A stretch of 64,000 nucleotides of DNA from assembly GCF_043099315.1 (NCBI RefSeq), contig NZ_CP170746.1; one strand, written 5' to 3'. Numbering within the stretch: the stretch's first letter is position 1; each line of letters begins with the position of its first letter. Origin of the DNA: Chlorogloeopsis fritschii. Its GTDB lineage: Bacteria; Cyanobacteriota; Cyanobacteriia; Cyanobacteriales; Nostocaceae. The notes beneath the pieces were generated by a model. It had not been told where the DNA came from, did no database searches, and saw only the letters and a list, made by a program, of their open reading frames with translations. This document shows positions 60,756 through 64,000 of this stretch, in pieces. Made by a program: the position numbers and the translations under genes.

Positions 60756-61754
60756 TTATGGGTTTGTGCGTCGGTTTACCCAGTGTACTGCCTCAATTGC
60801 AGACGCGATCCGCAGCGGCACCCAGTAAACGCGCACTTCCCCAGTGGTGGAATTTGTCGCCTTCAGAAACTGCATGGGCTGAACATTAACTCGCTGCCTG
60901 ATAATACGTAACAAACTGTATTCTTCCCAAGAGTCTATTTCAACTGTGTTGACTTTTTCCAATAGGCGTACCCACTCGCTATCATCCATTGGCTTGCGCG
61001 TGCGCTCCAGTTTAATTCGTCCGTGATCTGCGTATAGGCTATACCCATCCGCAAACGCGATCGCGGGTGCATTGTCGGCGTGAAGGTGATTGTCGCTATC
61101 AATACTTATTTTGGTTGGATGGTTGGAGATAATCGCGATATTCTCAAAAAAGAAAGTCCAGCCGCAATTCCTGACAAAATCTTCTAAAATCGCTACTTTG
61201 TCTTGAAATTGGTGGTAGTTTAAAATGTGGACGCAAAAGTCAAAATAACTACACCCTGCAATTAAACTTTCGGGCTTCCGGCACGAGGAGAATATATCTT
61301 TAATCGTGTTGCGAGCTTGTTTGCCAAGGTGCTGGCAAAAAATATCTTGCCACTGGTACTCTAACTGACGTTTTAGTAAAGAGGCATACTCATTTGCAAG
61401 ATGGTTTTCAAACAAGGAATTCAAATTGGTTTGTAGAGCAATGGGTAGTCGTGCAAGCAACTGCGATTGCAAATTACTGTAGATTCTACTCCAATCCGAA
61501 TTTATGATGACATCGCCCAGCATTGTATAGGAACCGAGTTGGAGTAAATTCCAGATATACTCGAACGCGGCGTTAGGGCTATCAACGATAAGTATTTCGG
61601 GTTCGCTGAGTTCGAGAACAGTATATATTGCTCGAACTGCATCAATGGCGTGTTGTTGGCTCAATTGCTCGGTAGATAAGCCGAGATGTTGCCATTTTTC
61701 TCGATAACGGGATATCAATGCGTGTTGTTCTGGTGTTAGGCGATCGGCGAACAT
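60756..61754 (-). CDS. DUF6745-like protein of unknown function
   Basis: A 332-residue cytoplasmic protein. The start MFADRLTPEQHALISRYREKW and the block PTKISIDSDNHLHADNAPAI...FADGYSLYADHGRIKL (about 217-250) match my recollection of DUF6745 proteins, where the second block is repeated between subfamilies. A C-terminal part (LLRIIRQRVNVQPMQFLKATN) is polar. No active site is visible. The start at 61754 is preferred because the N-terminus is family-like. Confidence 0.7.
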   Translation of the reverse strand: MFADRLTPEQHALISRYREKWQHLGLSTEQLSQQHAIDAVRAIYTVLELSEPEILIVDSPNAAFEYIWNLLQLGSYTMLGDVIINSDWSRIYSNLQSQLLARLPIALQTNLNSLFENHLANEYASLLKRQLEYQWQDIFCQHLGKQARNTIKDIFSSCRKPESLIAGCSYFDFCVHILNYHQFQDKVAILEDFVRNCGWTFFFENIAIISNHPTKISIDSDNHLHADNAPAIAFADGYSLYADHGRIKLERTRKPMDDSEWVRLLEKVNTVEIDSWEEYSLLRIIRQRVNVQPMQFLKATNSTTGEVRVYWVPLRIASAIEAVHWVNRRTNP

Positions 61755-61982
61755 AGCAATGATGCGATACAGTAGCTATTTTGTATTAAACCAGACTGTA
61801 GGGCTTGCTCTGTATTAACAAAGCGCGATCGCTGTTCGATGTCCTTTATTGGAAGGAAATTATTACTCTACGAGTATTTTACGGGAGTGGTGGGTGTTTT
61901 AGTGGCGAGAAAACTACTCAAAATCTTGGAGATGACGAACAAAATCAGCAAATCTGATTTTGCATCTTTAAGCTATTGTTGC

Positions 61983-63156
61983 TTACAGATTGTTTTTTGT
62001 ATCTGCTTGCCACTTCACCCATAGTAAAAACGGAATAGCCATGAACTGGCTAAAAACAGAAAAGACAACTAGTACAGTAATCGACCAATCATATAATACT
62101 CCCATTAAAGTACTACCCAAAAACCACGCCAAGCCATAACCTGCACTGAAAATACCATAGGCAGAAGCGCGTTTATCTTTCGATACTAAACCCGCGATCG
62201 TTGCTTTTAAAATCGATTCTTGTGCGCCCATGCCCACACCCCACAAAATCATTCCTGCTAATGCCAGGTTGGTACTACCAGAAAAAGCTAAAGGCGCAAA
62301 CAAGCAAGAAAGAACGACTGCAAGCATGAGAATCGAAATTCCAATGCGATCAAACAGTTTCCCAAATATCAATGCAGCTACAGCATCTACTCCCATTGCC
62401 AAGGCATAAAATAGTGGAATTGTTAGCCCAGAGGCAATCTGTTGCTTTTGAAAGTGATAGGCAATCAGAGGAAAATCTGCATAGCCTGCTGCCACAAGAG
62501 CCACAGCACCAAGATAAATCCAAAAAATTTGTGGCAATCCTTTTTCTGCATCTGCTACTGTTTCAACTTCAAAATCTTGGGGATTGGGGTAAAGCTTTTG
62601 TAACACCAACAGCATAAGCAATCCCAGTATAGCTGGCACAACCAGAATCACAAAGCCATTCTGATAACTTCCCCACCAGTAAATTACAGTCTGCTACTGC
62701 CAAAGGGCCAATCACTGCACCTGTTTGATCCATTGCCTCATGCAACCCAAAGCCAAAGCCCCTACCCATTTGACTGACACCATGCGAAAGCAAGGCATCA
62801 CGGGGCGGAGTACGAACTGCTTTGCCTGTACGTTCCGCAATCATTAACCCAGCAGCAACCTCCCATCTTCCTGCTAAGGCTAAAAATGGCACTACCGCTG
62901 TGTTTAAAAAATAACCTAAAGTTGTAATTCCCCAATATTTACGTGTTTGGTCACTTAAATAACCAATAACTAAGCGAAAACCATAGCCAATCAATTCTCC
63001 AAAACCCGCTATTAGACCAACTAATGTGCCGTTAGCTCCCAATACTTCTAAATAAGCACCTGTTATGCTACGCGCTCCTTCATATGTAGCATCAGCACAA
63101 AGGCTGACAAATCCTAGTAAAATAACAAACTTTAAAGCAGCAGTTTCTTGTGGCAT
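61983..63156 (-). pseudogene. MFS transporter interrupted by a frameshift
   Basis: A major facilitator of about 390 residues when the two frames are joined. Frame 1 (63156 to about 62690) reads MPQETAALKFVILLGFVSLC and continues to the motif RTPPRDALLSHGVSQMGRGFGFG and MDQTGAVIGPLAVA. Frame 2 resumes at VIYWWGSYQNGFVILVVPA and continues to 61983 with TM helices. One extra base (or two missing) near 62688-62694 separates them. With correction it has about twelve TM helices. Without it the product is a 195-residue half. Either a pseudogene or a sequence error. The substrate is unknown. Confidence 0.8.
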
Positions 63157-63440
63157 TCCCTGTTGTTTTTTTCAATCGCTCTTTAGATTGAAGCATTGGG
63201 TAATACTAAAAAACTGCTTGCATAAAACATCAAAAATAGAGCATTCATTATCTGTCTTGTCGGTAATACCGTTTCTTTGTGAAGCTGCGCCAAATCCTAA
63301 CTTTTTTTAATGCCAAGGTACGCGGAGGTTAGCGTATTAGGCGTTTCGCCTTCCCGCAGGGTAGGTACGCAGAGGTTTTCTCAAGATAATTCGCTATGTC
63401 CCAAAATAATTAGGTGCATCTTCATGGAGAATTGATACAA
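63157..63440. repeat. Spacer with dispersed GC-rich repeat
   Basis: 284 bases. At about 63315-63370 lies a GC-rich element (aggcgtttcgccttcccgcagggtagg), part of which recurs at about 28790. No gene. Confidence 0.55.
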
Positions 63441-64000
63441 CTATTTTGTAGATTGCTCCATTAACATCAAACGTAAAGGCTCTAATTGAACGTGCCACGG
63501 CAAGGGCTGATCTTTGAGGATTGCCCATTTCTCCTTAAATACTTCTGCTTGCAAGTGGTAATCGTGGGAATTGGTAGGAGAAGAATGCAATTTCAAAAAT
63601 AGCGTCATCCGGTGTGGTGTTTCGCTGGTTCGTACCAACCAGCAAGGAAAGGTATTCTCTTGGTTGGGTTCATTAGTGAAGTTAATTTGATGAGCGCGGA
63701 TACCAACGTGAGAGAAGGAGTTGGGAATTGATTCAATGACTCGTAGAGTGCAATCCCAATCAACAGCTTCTACTTGACGATCGCCTTTAAGAATTGCGGG
63801 GGAGAAGTTTTTGCAACCTGTTAATTTGGCAACGTTAACGGTAGTGGGATGCTCAAAAATCTCGTATTTGGAGCCAGATTGAACTGCTCTGCCTTGTTCC
63901 ATCACCAGAAGATTTGGACAAACTCGGTAAGCTTCTTCCATGTTATGCGTTACAAACAGTGTTACACCTTGGTAATCTGCTAACGTTGCCATCATTTGTT
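63441..64000 (-). CDS. Molybdate/sulfate-type ABC ATPase, C-terminal part
   Basis: The gene continues beyond the window end; the 186 residues seen are the last part of an ABC ATPase. VTLFVTHNMEEAYRVCPNLLVMEQGR is the region after Walker B with the H-loop His, followed by GSKYEIFEHPTTVNVAKLTGCKNF, which is typical of ModC/CysA ATPases. The rest (about 80-186) is a regulatory beta-barrel domain (TOBE-like). Cyanobacteria often have a fused ModB-ModC protein; the present fragment would be its end. An internal ATG at 63995 is not the start. Molybdate is inferred. Confidence 0.75.
   Translation of the reverse strand, partial: QMMATLADYQGVTLFVTHNMEEAYRVCPNLLVMEQGRAVQSGSKYEIFEHPTTVNVAKLTGCKNFSPAILKGDRQVEAVDWDCTLRVIESIPNSFSHVGIRAHQINFTNEPNQENTFPCWLVRTSETPHRMTLFLKLHSSPTNSHDYHLQAEVFKEKWAILKDQPLPWHVQLEPLRLMLMEQSTK

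Noticed and set aside
135..63995. A possible link between the nitrate transporter and the molybdate-type ATPase at the two window ends
   Set aside because: They are about 59 kb apart on opposite strands; position gives no support for co-regulation.

Overview
The window looks like chromosomal DNA from a filamentous, probably heterocyst-forming cyanobacterium (Nostocales). The palindrome GCGATCGC and GCGATC-type fragments recur in genes and spacers, heptanucleotide short tandem repeats (STRRs) are frequent, and the gene families (NrtABCD nitrate transporter, DUF1997, DUF3611, PedR-like regulator, giant hybrid histidine kinases, dispersed palindromic repeats) are typical of that group. I cannot name the genus. 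No rRNA, tRNA, CRISPR array, prophage or intact insertion sequence was recognised.

Layout. 1-4160: the 3' part of a nitrate ABC transporter operon (end of nrtA, nrtB, nrtC, nrtD), with a one-base deletion in nrtD, closed by a strong terminator; narB does not follow. 4179-4922: unknown membrane-anchored protein. 5438-13309: a minus-strand signalling operon (receiver-winged helix-Hpt-receiver-receiver-GGDEF protein, a 1690-residue sensor kinase, a single-domain receiver). 13679-15480: a 58-residue protein, a GerMN protein with tandem repeats, and a small heat-shock protein. 15942-22096: an Xre-type DNA-binding protein overlapping a 1963-residue double-kinase hybrid. 22101-27073: a second minus-strand signalling operon in which a similar receiver-winged helix-Hpt-receiver-receiver chain is fused to the kinase. 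Together 5438-27073 holds, by my count, 12 receiver domains, 4 kinase cores, 2 Hpt domains, 2 winged-helix domains and one altered GGDEF domain.

27414-33155: a YbhGFSR-like export system (membrane fusion protein, double-ATPase ABC protein, double-permease ABC protein) in which the ATPase gene seems to begin with ATC. 33762-44065: assorted genes (adenosine-specific kinase family, YihY/BrkB, DUF3611, trehalose-synthase-like GH13 enzyme, a duplicated-domain membrane protein, AIM24-like, QueD, ZIP-like, Deg/HtrA protease). 44525-56584: DUF1997, DCC-family, FAD oxidoreductase, alpha/beta hydrolase, small Cys-rich and one-TM proteins, a long coiled-coil/TPR protein, UspA, phosphoglycerate kinase, a CAP-domain protein and glycerol kinase. 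57059-64000: glycosyltransferase, DUF6391 protein, PedR-like LuxR regulator, PfkB sugar kinase, DUF6745-like protein, a frameshifted MFS transporter, and the C-terminal part of a molybdate-type ABC ATPase cut by the window edge.

The strongest material for a second look is the signalling region. It contains two related phosphorelay chains with the kinase split in one and fused in the other. Heptamer STRRs have been absorbed in frame into the same loop of the ATPase domain of two kinases, and other low-complexity insertions occur in linkers. Two genes carry frameshifts and one lacks a canonical start codon; these may be real or assembly errors. All functional calls rest on reading motifs by eye; no search was run.
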